Assembly (NCBI GenBank): GCA_964016885.1
Contig: OZ024743.1
Coordinates: 77,264,606 to 77,328,605, forward strand
DNA length: 64,000 nucleotides
Origin: Eledone cirrhosa
Taxonomy: Eukaryota > Mollusca > Cephalopoda > Octopoda > Eledonidae
Direction: 5' to 3'
This document shows positions 12,201 through 27,200 of the stretch, one piece after another. A program made the position numbers and the translations under genes. Each line of letters opens with the position of its first letter. Position 1 is the first letter of the stretch. The notes under the pieces are model-generated. The model was not told the DNA's origin. It ran no database searches and was given only the letters and a program-made list of their open reading frames with translations.

Positions 12201-15200
12201 AATGTTCACAACATACCTCTATATATACTGTAATCAATGTTCACAACATCCCTCTATATATACTGTAAACAATGTTCACAACATCCCTCTATATATACTG
12301 TAAACAATGTTCACAACATCCCTCTATATATACTGTAAACAATGTTCACAACATCCCTCTATATATACTGTAAATAATGTTCACAACATCCCTCTATATA
12401 TACTGTAAATAATGTTCACAACATCCCTGTATATATACTGTAAATAATGTTCACAACATCCCTCTATATATACTGTAAATAATGTTCACAACATCCCTCT
12501 ATATATACTGTAAACAATGTTCACAACATCCCTGTATATATACTGTAAATGTTCACAACATCCCTCTATATATACTGTAAACAATGTTCATAACATGCCT
12601 GTATATATACTGTAAATAATGTTCACAACATCCCTCTATATATACTGTAAACAATGTTCACAAGATCCCTCTATATATACTGTAAATAATGTTCACAACA
12701 TCCCTCTATATATACTGTAAACAATGTTCACAACATCCCTGTATATATACTGTAAATAATGTTCACAACATCTCTCTATATATACTGTAAACAATGTTCA
12801 CAACATCCCTCTATATATACTGTAAACAATGTTCACAACATCCCTGTATATATACTGTAAACAATGTTCACAATATCCCTCTATATATACTGTAAACAAT
12901 GTTCACAACATCCCTCTATATATACTGTAAACAATGTTCCCAACATCCCTCTATATATACTATAAATAATGTTCACAACATCCCTCTATATATACTGTAA
13001 ACAATGTTTACAACATACCTGTATATATACTGTAAATAATGTTCACAACATCCCTCTATATATGCTGTAAATAATGTTCACAACATCCCTCTATATATAC
13101 TGTAATCAATGTTCACAACATCCCTCTATATATACTGTAAACAATGTTCACAACATCCCACTATATATACTGTAAACAATGTTCACAACATCCCTCTATA
13201 TATACTGTAAACAATGTTCACAACATCCCTCTATATATACTGTAAATAATATTCACAACATCCCTCTATATATACTGTAAATAATGTTCACAACATCCCT
13301 GTATATATACTGTAAATAATGTTCACAACATCCCTCTATATATACTGTAAATAATGTTCACAACATCCCTCTATATATACTGTAAACAATGTTCACAACA
13401 TCCCTGTATATATACTGTAAATGTTCACAACATCCCTATATATATACTGTATACAATGTTCACAACATCCCTCTATATATACTGTAAACAATGTTCACAA
13501 GATCCCTCTATATATACTGTAAACAATGTTCACAAGATCCCTCTATATATACTGTAAATAATGTTCACAACATCCCTCTATATATACTGTATACAATGTT
13601 CACAACATCCCTCTATATATACTGTAAACAATGTTCACAACATCCCTGTATATATACTGTAAACAATGTTCACAACATCCCTGTATATATACTGTAAACA
13701 AATTCACAAGATCCCTCTATATATACTGTAAACAATGTTCACACCAACCCTGTATATATACTGTAAATAATGTTCACACCATCCCTGTATATATACTATA
13801 AACAATGTTCATAACATCCCTGTATATATACTGTAAATAATGTTCACAACATCCCTCTATATATACTGTAAACAATGTTCACAAGATCCCTCTATATATA
13901 CTGTAAATAATGTTCACAACATCCCTCTATATATACTGTAAACAATGTTCACACCATCCCTGTATACATACTGTAAATAATGTTCACACCATCCCTGTAT
14001 ATATACTGTAAACAATGTTCATAACATGCCTGTATATATACTGTAAATAATGTTCACAACATCCCTCTATATATACTGTAAACAATGTTCACAAGATCCC
14101 TCTATATATACTGTAAATAATGTTCACAACATCCCTCTATATATACTGTAAACAATGTTCACAACATCCCTCTATATATACTGTAAACAATGTTCACAAC
14201 ATCCCTCTATATATACTGTAAATAATGTTCACAACATGCCTCTATGTATACTGTAAACAATGTTCACAACATCCCTGTATATATACTGTAAACAATGTTC
14301 ACAACATCCCTCTATATATACTGTAAATAATGTTCACAACATCCCTTCATATATACTGTAAACAATGTTCACAACATCCCTCTTTATATACTGTAAACAA
14401 TGTTTACAACATCCCTGTATATATACTGTAAATAATGTCCACAACATCCCTCTATATATACTGTAAATAATGTTCACAACATCCCTCTATATATACTGTA
14501 AATAATGTTCACAACATCCCTGTATATATACTGTAAACAATGTTCACAACATCCCTGTATATATACTTTAAGCAATGTTCACAACATCCCTGTATATATA
14601 CTGTAAACAATGTTCACAACATCCCTCTATATATACTGTAAATAATGTTCACAACATCCCTCTATATATACTGTAAACAATGTTCACAAGATCCCTCTAT
14701 ATATACTGAAAACAATGTTCACAACATCCCTCTGTATATACTGTAAACAATGTTCACAACATCCCTCTATATATACTGTAAACAATGTTCACAACAGCCC
14801 TCTACATATACTGTAAACAATGTTCACAACATCCTTGTATATATACTGTAAACAATGTTCACAACATCCCTCTATATATACTGTAAACAATGTTCAAAAC
14901 ATCCCTCTATATATACTGTAAACAAGGTTCCCAACATCCCTCTATATATACTGTAAACAATGTTCACAACATCCCTCTATATATACTGTAAATAATGTTC
15001 ACAACATCCCTCTATATATACTGTAAACAATGTTCACAACATCCCTCTATATATACTGTAAACAATGTTCACAACATCCCTCTATATATACTGTAAACAA
15101 TGTTCACAACATCCCTCTATATATACTGTAAACAATGTTCATAACATCCCTGTATATATACTGTAAACAATGTTCACAACATCCTTGTATATATACTTTA

Positions 15201-18200
15201 ATAATGTTCACAACATCCCTCTATATATACTGTAAACAATGTTCACAACATCCCTGTATATATACTGTAATCAATGTTCACAACATCCCTCTATATATAC
15301 TGTAAACAATGTTCACAACATCCCTCTATATATACTGTAAACAATGTTCACAACATCCCTCTATATATACTGTAAACAATGTTCACAACATCCCTCTATA
15401 TATACTGTAAACAAATTCACAACATCCCTCTATATATACTGTAAACAAGGTTCCCAACATCCCTCTATATATACTGTTAATAATGTTCACAACATCCCTC
15501 TATATATACTGTAAACAATGTTTACATCATCTCTGTATATATACTGTAAATAATATTCACAACATCCCTCTATATATACTGTAAATAATGTTCACAACAT
15601 CCCTCTATATATACTGTAAATAATGTTCACAACATCCCTCTATATATACTGTAAACAATGTTCACAACATGCCTGTATATATATTGTAAACAATGTTCAC
15701 AACATCCCTGTATATATACTGTAATCAATATTCACAACATCCCTCTATATATACTGTAAACAATTTTCAAAACATCCCTGTATATATACTGTAAACAATA
15801 TTCACAACGTCCCTCTATATATACTGTAAACAATGTTCACAACATCCCTCTATATATACTGTAAACAATGTTCCTAACATCCCTCTATATATACTGTAAA
15901 CAATGTTCATAACATCCCTGTATATATACTGTAAACAATGTTCACAACATCCCTGTATATATACTGTAAACAATGTTCACAACATCCCTCTATATATACT
16001 GTAAACAATGTTCACAACATCCCTCTATATATACTGTAAATAATGTTCACAACATCCCTCTATATATACTGTAAATAATGTTCACAACATCCCTCTATAT
16101 ATACTGTAAACAATGTTCACAAGATCCCTCTATATATACTGTAAACAATGTTCACAACATCCCTCTGTATATACTGTAAACAATGTTCACAACATCCCTC
16201 TATATATACTGTAAACAATGTTCACAACAGCCCTCTACATATACTGTAAACAATGTTCACAACATCCTTGTATATATACTGTAAACAATGTTCACAACAT
16301 CCCTGTATATATACTGTAAACAATATTCACAACATCCCTCTATATATACTGTAAACAATGTTCACAACATCCCTCTATATATACTGTAAACAATGTTCCT
16401 AACATCCCTCTATATATACTGTAAACAATGTTCACAACATCCCTGTATATATACTGTAAACAATGTTCACAACATCCCTCTATATATACTGTAAATAATG
16501 TTCACAACATCCCTCTATATATACTGTAAACAATGCTCGCAACATCCCTGTATATATACTGTAAATAATGTTCACAACATCCCCGTATATATACTGTAAA
16601 TAATGTTCACAACATCTCTCTATATATACTGTAAACAATGTTCAAAACATCCCGGTATATATACTGTAAACAATATTCACAACATCCCTCTATATATACT
16701 GTAAACAATGTTCATAACATCCCTGTATATATACTGTAAACAATGTTCACAACATCCTTGTATATATACTTTAATAATGTTCACAACATCCCTCTATATA
16801 TACTGTAAACAATGTTCACAACATCCCTGTATATATACTGTAATCAATGTTCACAACATCCCTCTATATATACTGTAAACAATGTTCACAACATCCCTCT
16901 ATATATACTGTAAACAATGTTCACAACATCCCTCTATATATACTGTAAACAATGTTCACAACATCCCTGTATATATACTGTAAACAAATTCACAACATCC
17001 CTCTATATATACTGTAAACAAGGTTCCCAACATCCCTCTATATATACTGTAAATAATGTTCACAACATCCCTCTATATATACTGTAAACAATGTTTACAT
17101 CATCTCTGTATATATACTGTAAATAATGTTCACAACATCCCTCTATATATACTGTAAATAATGTTCACAACATCCCTCTATATATACTGTAAATAATGTT
17201 CACAACATCCCTCTATATATACTGTAAACAATGTTCACAACATGCCTGTATATATACTGTAAACAATGTTCACAACATCCCTGTATATATACTGTAAACA
17301 ATATTCACAACATCCCTCTATATATACTGTAAACAATGTTCAAAACATCCCTGTATATATACTGTAAACAATATTCACAACATCCCTCTATATATACTGT
17401 AAACAATGTTCACAACATCCCTCTATATATACTGTAAACAATGTTCCTAACATCCCTCTATATATACTGTAAACAATGTTCACAACATCCCTGTATATAT
17501 ACTGTAAACAATGTTCACAACATCCCTCTATATATACTGTAAACAATGTTCACAACATCCCTCTATATATACTGTAAACAATGTTCACAACATCCCTGTA
17601 TATATACTGTAATGTTCACAACATCCCTGTATATATACTGTAATCAATGTTCACAACATCCCTCTATATATACTGTAAACAATGTTCACAACATCCCTCT
17701 ATATATACTGTAAACAATGTTCACAACATCCCTCTATATATACTGTAAACAATGTTCACAACATCCCTCCATATATACTGTAAACAATGTTCACAACATC
17801 CCTGTATATATACTGTAAACAATGTTCACAACATCCCTGTATATATACTGTAAACAAATTCACAAGATCCCTCTATATATACTGTAAACAATGTTCACAC
17901 CATCCCTGTATATATACTGTAAATAATGTTCACACCATCCCTGTATATATACTATAAACGATGTTCATAACATCCCTGTATATATACTGTAAATAATGTT
18001 CACAACATCCCTCTATATATACTGTAAACAATGTTCACAAGATCCCTCTATATATACTGTAAATAATGTTCACAACATCCCTCTATATATACTGTAAACA
18101 ATGTTCACAACATCCCTGTATATATACTGTAAATAATGTTCACAACATCTCTCTATATATACTGTAAACAATGTTCACAACATCCCTCTATATATACTGT

Positions 18201-21200
18201 AAACAATGTTCACAACATCCCTCTATATATACTGTATATAATGTTCACAACATCCCTCTATATATACTGTAAACAATGTTCACAACATCCCTCTATATAT
18301 ACTGTAAACAATGTTCACAACATCCCTCTATATATACTGTAAACAATGTTCATAACATCCCTGTATATGTACAGTAAACAATGTTCACAACATCCCTGTA
18401 TATATACTTTAATAATGTTCACAACATCCCTCTATATATACTGTAAACAATGTTCACAACATCCCTGTATATATACTGTAATGTTCACAACATCCCTGTA
18501 TATATACGGTAATCAATATTCACAACATCCCTCTATATATACTGTAAACAATGTTCACAACATCCCTGTATATATACTGTAAACAAATTCACAACATCCC
18601 TCTATATATACTATAAATGTTCACAACATCCCTGTATATATACTGTAAATAATGTTCACAACATCCCTCTATATATACTGTAAACAATGTTCACAACATC
18701 CCTCTATATATACTGTAAATAATGTTCACAACATCCCTCTATATATACTGTAAACAATGTTCACAAGATCCCTCTATATATACTGTAAACAATGTTCACA
18801 ACATCCCTGTATATATACTGTAAACAATGTTCACAACATCCCTCTATATATACTGTAAACAATTTTCACAACATCCCTCTATATATACTGTAAACAATGT
18901 TCACAACATCCCTGTATATATACTGTAAACAATGTTCACAACATCCCTCTGTATATACTGTAAACAATGTTCACAACATCCCTCTGTATATACTGTAAAC
19001 AACATTCACAACATCCCTCTATATATACTGGAAACAATGTTCACAACATCCCTCTACATATACTGTAAACAATGTTCACAACATCCCTGTATATATACTG
19101 TAAACAATGTTCACAACATCCCTCTATATATACTGTAAATAATGTTCACAACATCCCTCTATATATACTGTAAACAATGTTCGCAACATCCCTGTATATA
19201 TACTGTAAATAATGTTCACAACATCCCCGTATATATACTGTAAATAATGTTCACAACATCCCTCTATATATACTGTAAACAATGTTCAAAACATCCCTGT
19301 ATATATATACTGTAAACAATATTCACAACATCCCTCTATATATACTGTAAATAATGTTCACAACATCCCTCTATATATACTGTAAACAATGTTCATAACA
19401 TCCCTGTATATATACTATAAACAATGTTCACAACATCCCTGTATATATACTTTAATAATGTTCACTACATCCCTCTATATATACTGTAAACAATGTTCAC
19501 AACATCCCTGTATATATACTGTAATGTTCACAACATCCCTGTATATATACTGTAAACAATGTTCACGACAGGCCTGTATATATACTGTAAATAATGTTCA
19601 CAACATCCCTGTATATATACTGTAAATAATGTTCACAAGATCCCTCTATATATACTGTAAACAATGTTCACAACATCCCTGTATATATACTGTAAATGTT
19701 CACAACATCCCTCTATATATACTATAAATGTTCACAACATCCCTGTATATATACTGTAAATAATGTTCACAACATCCCTCTATATATACTGTAAACAATG
19801 TTCACAAGATCCCTCTATATATACTGTAAATAATGTTCACAACATCCCTCTATATATACTGTAAACAATGTTCACAACATCCCTGTATATATACTGTAAA
19901 TAATGTTCACAACATCTCTCTATATATACTGTAAACAATGTTCACAACATCCCTCTATATATACTGTAAACAATGTTCACAACATCCCTGTATATATACT
20001 GTAAATAATGTTCACAACATCCCTCTATATATACTGTAAACAATGTTCACAACATCCCTGTATATATACTGTAAACAATGTTCACAACATACCTCTATAT
20101 ATACTGTAAATAATGTTCACAACATCCCTCTATATTTACTATAAATAATGTTCACAACATCCCTCTATGTATACTGTAAACAATGTTCACAACATCCCTG
20201 TATATATACTTTAAGCAATGTTCACAACATCCCTGTATATATACTGTGAACAATGTTCACAACATCCCTCTATATATACTGTAAATAATGTTCACAACAT
20301 CCCTCTATATATACTGTAAACAATGTTCAGAAGATCCCTCTATATATACTGTAAACAATGTTCACAACATCCCTCTGTATATACTGTAAACAACGTTCAC
20401 AACATCCCTCTATATATACTGTAAACAATGTTCACAACATCCCTCTACATATACTGTAAACAATGTTCACAACATCCCTGTATATATACTGTAAACAATG
20501 TTCACAACATCCCTCTATATATACTGTAAATAATGTTCACAACATCCCTCTATATATACTGTAAACAATGTTCACAACATCCCTGTATATATACTGTAAA
20601 CAATGTTCACAACATCCCTCTATATATACTGTAAATAATGTTCACAACATCCCTCTATATATACTATAAATAATGTTCACAATATCCCTCTATATATACT
20701 GTAAACAATGTTTACAACATCCCTGTATATATACTGTAAATAATGTTCACAACATCCCTCTATATATGCTGTAAATAATGTTCACAACATCCCTCTATAT
20801 ATACTGTAAACAATGATCACAACATGCCTGTATATATACTGTAAACAATGTTCACAACATCCCTGTATATATACTGTAAACAATATTCACAACATCCCTC
20901 TATATATACTGTAAATAATGTTCACAACATCCCTCTATATATACTGTAAACAATGTTCGCAACATCCCTGTATATATACTGTAAATAATGTTCACAACAT
21001 CCCCGTATATATACTGTAAATAATGTTCACCACATCCCTCTATATATACTGTAAACAATGTTCAAAACATCCCTGTATATATACTGTAAACAATATTCAC
21101 AACATCCCTCTATATATACTGTAAATAATGTTCAAAACATCCCTGTATATCTACTGTAAACAATGTTCAAACATCCCTCTATATATACTGTAAACAATGT

Positions 21201-24200
21201 TCACAACATCCCTCTATATATACTGTAAATAATGTTCACAACATCCCTCTATATATACTGTAAATAATGTTCACAACATCCCTCTATATATACTGTAAAC
21301 AATGTTCATAACATCCCTGTATATATACTGTAAACAATGTTCACAACATCCCTGTATATATACTTTAATAATGTTCACTACATCCCTCTATATATACTGT
21401 AAACAATGTTCACAACATCCCTGTATATATACTGTAATGTTCACAACATCCCTGTATATATACTGTAAACAATGTTCACGACAGGCCTGTATATATACTG
21501 TAAATAATGTTCACAACATCCCTGTATATATACTGTAAATAATGTTCACAAGATCCCTCTATATATACTGTAAACAATGTTCACAACATCCCTGTATATC
21601 TACTGTAAATAATGTTCACAACATCCCTCTATATATATACTATAAATGTTAACAACATCCCTGTATATATACTGTAAATAATGTTCACAACATCCCTCTA
21701 TATATACTGTAAACAATGGTCACAAGATCCCTCTATATATACTGTAAATAATGTTCACAACATCCCTCTATATATACTGTAAACAATGTTTACAACATCC
21801 CTGTATATATACTGTAAATAATGTTCACAACATCCCTCTATATATACTGTAAACAATGTTCACAACATCCCTCTATATATACTGTAAACAATGTTCACAA
21901 CATCCCTCTATATATACTGTAAATAATGTTCACAACATCCCTCTATATATACTGTAAACAATGTTTACAACATCCCTCTATATATACTGTAAACAATGTT
22001 TACAACATCCCTGTATATATACTGTAAATAATGTTCACAACATCCCTCTATATATACTGTAAACAATGTTCATAACATCCCTGTATATATACTGTAAACA
22101 ATGTTCACAACATCCCTGTATATATACTTTAATAATGTTCACAACATCCCTCTATATATACTGTGCACAATGTTCACAACATCCCTGTATATATACTGTA
22201 ATGTTCACATCATCCCTGTATATATACTGTAAACAATGTTCACGATATGCCTGTATATATACTGTAAATAATGTTCACAACATCCCTGTATATATACTGT
22301 AAATAATGTTCACAAGATCCCTCTATATATACTGTAAACAATGTTCACAACATCCCTGTATATATACTGTAAATAATGTTCACAACATCCCTGTATATAT
22401 ACTGTAAATAATGTTCTCAAGATCCCTGTATATATACTGTAAACAATGTTCACAACATCCCTCTATATATACTGTAAACAATGTTCACAACATCCCTCTA
22501 TATATACTGTAAACTATGTCCACAACATCCCTGTATATATACTGTAAATAATGTACTCAAGATCCCTGTACACTTGCAGTCCCTTTAAAAAACGAGTCCA
22601 AATGAGACAACTTTACATCTAAAAGTCTCCTCTACAGTTCATCAATAAACTTAAACAATTAAAACCATCTCTGTCTCCATGTTGGACCTCCATCAGTTCT
22701 GAAAACAGGGCTTCCAGTTGTTTGAGCAACATAAGCTCCTCCTCATGATATTGATATGTAAGTGGCTGAGCATTCCACAGAGATGTGTACCCTCAGCCTA
22801 GTTCTTGGTGTGATACAGTGTGGGACAAAGCTGACTCTTTGAATTACAGCTGGGTTGACTGGAACAATGTGAAATAAAGTGTCTTGCTCAAGAACACAGT
22901 AGTGCACTACTGGGAATCGAACTCATGACCTTATAGTTGTGAGCTGGTTCCCTAACCCTGAAGTTATGTACCATCACAAAGACCATTAATTCCTATTTAT
23001 CCATTAAATTATATAATAGCTGTTTTCTCTGTGCATTAACCATTCATACAGCAAAAGACTGATAGTGTTTTTTAAAGCTGGTACAATGTGGCTTTTACAC
23101 TGGGTAAAACATTACTTATTGTTTGTTTCATTTGCTCTTCGTATTTTTCTACCACATTATACCAGCTTTGAAAAAACAAAAAAAAACAATTATTAGTCTT
23201 TTACTATATATCTCACAATACTTCATATTAACTACACTACTCCAGCTATACAGCATTCACAAATAGATTATAAGGAAATCTGTGTTTTTGTAAAAATAAT
23301 TTATTTGCTTTCATGGTTAAGGTATCACACTCACAATCATAAAGTCATGTGTTTAATCCCTATAACAGTATAACAGGCAGGACACTGTGTCCTTGAAATC
23401 ACTGTGACAGGCAGGACACTGTGTCCTTGAAATCATTGTAACAGGCAGGACACTATGTCCTTGAAATCATTGTAACAGGCAGAACACTGTCCTTGAAATC
23501 ACTGTAACAGGCAGGACACTGTGTCCTTGAAATCACTGTAACAGGCAGGACACTGTGTCCTTGAAATCACTGTAACAGGCAGGACACTGTGTCCTTGAAA
23601 TCATTGTAACAGGCAGAACACTGTCCTTGAAATCATTGTAACAGGCAGGGCACTGTATCCTTGAGTAAAACACTTTATTTCATGTTGCTCCAGTCCACTC
23701 AGTTGCAAAAAAAAACTACATTGTACCTGTGTCATTATAAATTTCTCTGGGAATTAATGGTACATGTTTGTGGAATGCTGAGTCACCACATCATATATTT
23801 ATTGGTATCAAAATAAAAATAGAATTATATTTGGAGATAAGTTGTTAAAATCCTCAAATTGATATTACTGAATTTTATATATATATTTTTTTATTTGATC
23901 ATTATTATTTTTTTTAAATTAAACATATTTTCTTTGCTTTCAATTTTTGTAGGCTGGCAATTCGGTGCGTGGAGATGTCGTCTCTATTTTGATCCAGTTA
24001 ATAGCTAGTACCAGCAACCTACATACATACACAGTTTATCAACTATATAAAGCTATTGGAATGGATATTGAGCAGCAACCTTTGGTCCAAGTTGCTTCTT
24101 GGTGTATTGGAGAATATGGAGACCTCCTAGTAAATGGACATTGTGATGAAGAGGAACCATTAAATGTAAGGATTTAATAACTGCATAGTTTTAAATAGTT

Positions 24201-27200
24201 TTGTTTTTGTAAAATGTCATTTTCTAAATATTTTATAATCTTGTCGAGTGGTCATAGTGATACCATGAGAAAACTGACCAGGTATATGTCATGAAGTGAT
24301 TGGCATTGGGAAGATTGTACAGCTGTAGAAACCATGTCACATGAAGTGGTTGGCATTAGGAAGGTCGTACAGCTGTAGAAACCATGTCACATGAAGTGGT
24401 TGGCATTAGGAAGGTCGTACAGCTGTAGAAACCATGTCACATGAAGTGGTTGGCATTAGGAAGGTCGTACAGCTGTAGAAACCATGTCACATGAAGTGGT
24501 TGGCATTAGGAAGGTCGTACAGCTGTAGAAATAATGTCACATGAAGTGGTTGGCATTAGGTATCTCGTACAGCTGTAGAAACCATGTCACATGAAGTGGT
24601 TGGCATTAGGAAGGTCGTACAGCTGTAGAAACCATGTCACATGAAGTGGTTGGCATTAGGTAGGTCGTACAGCTGTAGAAATAATGTCACATGAAGTGGT
24701 TGGCATTAGGAAGGTCGTACAGCTGTAGAAACCATGTCACATGAAGTGGTTGGCATTAGGTAGGTCGTACAGCTGTAGAAACCATGTCACATGAAGTGGT
24801 TGGCATTAGGTAGGTCGTACAGCTGTAGAAACCATGTCAAATGAAGTGGTTGGCATTAGGAAGGTCGTACAGCTGTAGAAACCATGTCAAATGAAGTGGT
24901 TGGCATTAGGAAGGTCGTACAGCTGTAGAAACCATGTCACATGAAGTGTTTGGCATTAGGAAGGTCGTACAGCTGTAGAAACCATGTCACATGAAGTGTT
25001 TGGCATTAGGAAGGTCGTACAGCTGTAGAAACCATGTCACATGAAGTGGTTGGCATTAGGAAGGTCGTACAGCTGTAGAAACCATGTCACATGAAGTGGT
25101 TGGCATTAGGAAGGTCGTACAGCTGTAGAAACCATGTCAAATGAAGTGGTTGGCATTAGGAAGGTCGTACAGCTGTAGAAACCATGTCACATGAAGTGTT
25201 TGGCATTAGGAAGGTCGTACAGCTGTAGAAACCATGTCACATGAAGTGGTTGGCATTAGGAAGGTCGTACAGCTGTAGAAACCATGTCACATGAAGTGGT
25301 TGGCATTAGGTAGGTCGTACAGCTGTAGAAACCATGTCACATGAAGTGGTTGGCATTAGGAAGGTCGTACAGCTGTAGAAACCATGTCAAATGAAGTGGT
25401 TGGCATTAGGAAGGTCGTACAGCTGTAGAAACCATGTCAAATGAAGTGTTTGGCATTAGGAAGGTCGTACAGCTGTAGAAACCATGCCAAAATGGAACAT
25501 ATGAGCCAGACAGTCATTTGATATTCCTATCTAGCCTGAGAGCTATAACAACACATCTAACCCTTGCAAATATGGAAATGAGATGTAAAATGGTGGTAAT
25601 GAAGAGAGAATATTTTTCAATACTTATCCTTTTCTCTTGCAAGAGTTGGATGGATCATAACTGACCAAGTCAGTATTTAAAGTTACTGACTTCTCAAATG
25701 GGATGGGTGTTGCGTCTTGCTTACATATGTTCTCACAATATACAGAGTATTGGGTGTATTTTATTGTGGCATGAGGACCAGAGAGGTTGTCATGTCCTTG
25801 ATACAACTGAAGGGTCTTTTTTACCTTTCTTTTGTATGGCTTGATACACTTCCTATTATCAACTACTTTATAGAGTGTACTGGGTGCATTTTTCATTGGC
25901 ACTGTAGCAGTAGTCATTCTGTGACTGAAGAGTCCTCTCAACTCTTTTATAGAACATAAAATCATTAAATAGAATCTGTAGCACAATAGATAACCTAGCA
26001 AGCTCATTATTTTGAGGACAGGCATAACCATGCTCTTAGGAATTAGTAGTTAACAATCCTCTGCTTTCAGGACTGTTCTTGCTGCTATATAAGCAAAGAC
26101 ATTTCTAAAACCTATATTGTAAAAGTTAAGATTTAAAAAAATTACCATGATTTCTGGTTTCTTTTTATCCGCTTTTTTGTCTCTCTTGGGATTTTTTCCA
26201 TTTCTCATTTCAAAGAAACATTCACTTTGACAAAACTGAATTGTGCCGTGGGTCACTTTCTCCATTATTTGCTGGAATTAATGCCATGATAGTTTAATTA
26301 ATTACATTCTTTTATGTCTATTTTTCCATGCTTGGATGGGCCAAACAGATGTTTTCCAGCACAGCTTCCTTCTACTTATTGTATTCCTTCATCTCCTCTG
26401 TAAGGTTCACTGTTTTGAAACCTGCTCTCACTACTTCTGCCCAGGTCTTCCTTTACTGCAGCTAGCTTCCACTGGGAACTCCTGCCACTACTTCTTCACC
26501 CAACAATCATCATCCATCTACATCACATGTCCATACCAGTGCAGTCTTCTCTCTACCACACTACATTTGATTCCTCTTGTGCTCAGTTTTTCTCTCAACT
26601 CATCAATGCTTCGTTGTTAACATCAGACATCCATTGAAACATGTTTACTTCATTTCTCTCCGGTCTTCGCATATTTTTCTTCTACTACTTCACCCATATA
26701 TTCCTGAGAGGGTCATGGGGACAGAGTCCTCAAACACTCCTTCCAGTGGGTCCTGTCAGAAGCAACTATCTCCAACTAATCTGGGTCTCCTTCCTGCTGG
26801 TTGGTTTTGCCTCTTTTGCATATTATCAAATAATTAAATATTTAATACCTACCCATGACAAAATGTCAATGTTTATACCTAAACTTTAATTCCAGGTAAA
26901 AGAAGATGATGTTATATCTGCTCTAGAGAAAGTTCTTTCTAACAACAATTCCTCCATTGTATCTAAAGAATATGCCATAACAGCACTACTGAAACTTAGT
27001 ACCAGATTTTCAGAACTTTCTTCAAAGTAAGTAGTTAGTAATATATTCTTCTCAAAATAAGTAGTTAGTAATATATTCTTCAAAGTGAGTAGTTAATAAC
27101 ATTTTCTTCAAAATCAAAAGACAATTTTCTTGTTTTGTTTGGTTTTTAGAAATGTTTCATAATTTCCACACATCTTCATCTCTGTTTCTATGTTTATTGA

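Noticed and set aside
10962..22575. Regular direct repeats that could suggest a CRISPR array, and many 68-78-codon ORFs.
   Set aside because: Units are directly abutting 35-mers with no unique spacers, in a eukaryotic intron. The ORFs repeat the same frame cycle of the satellite unit.
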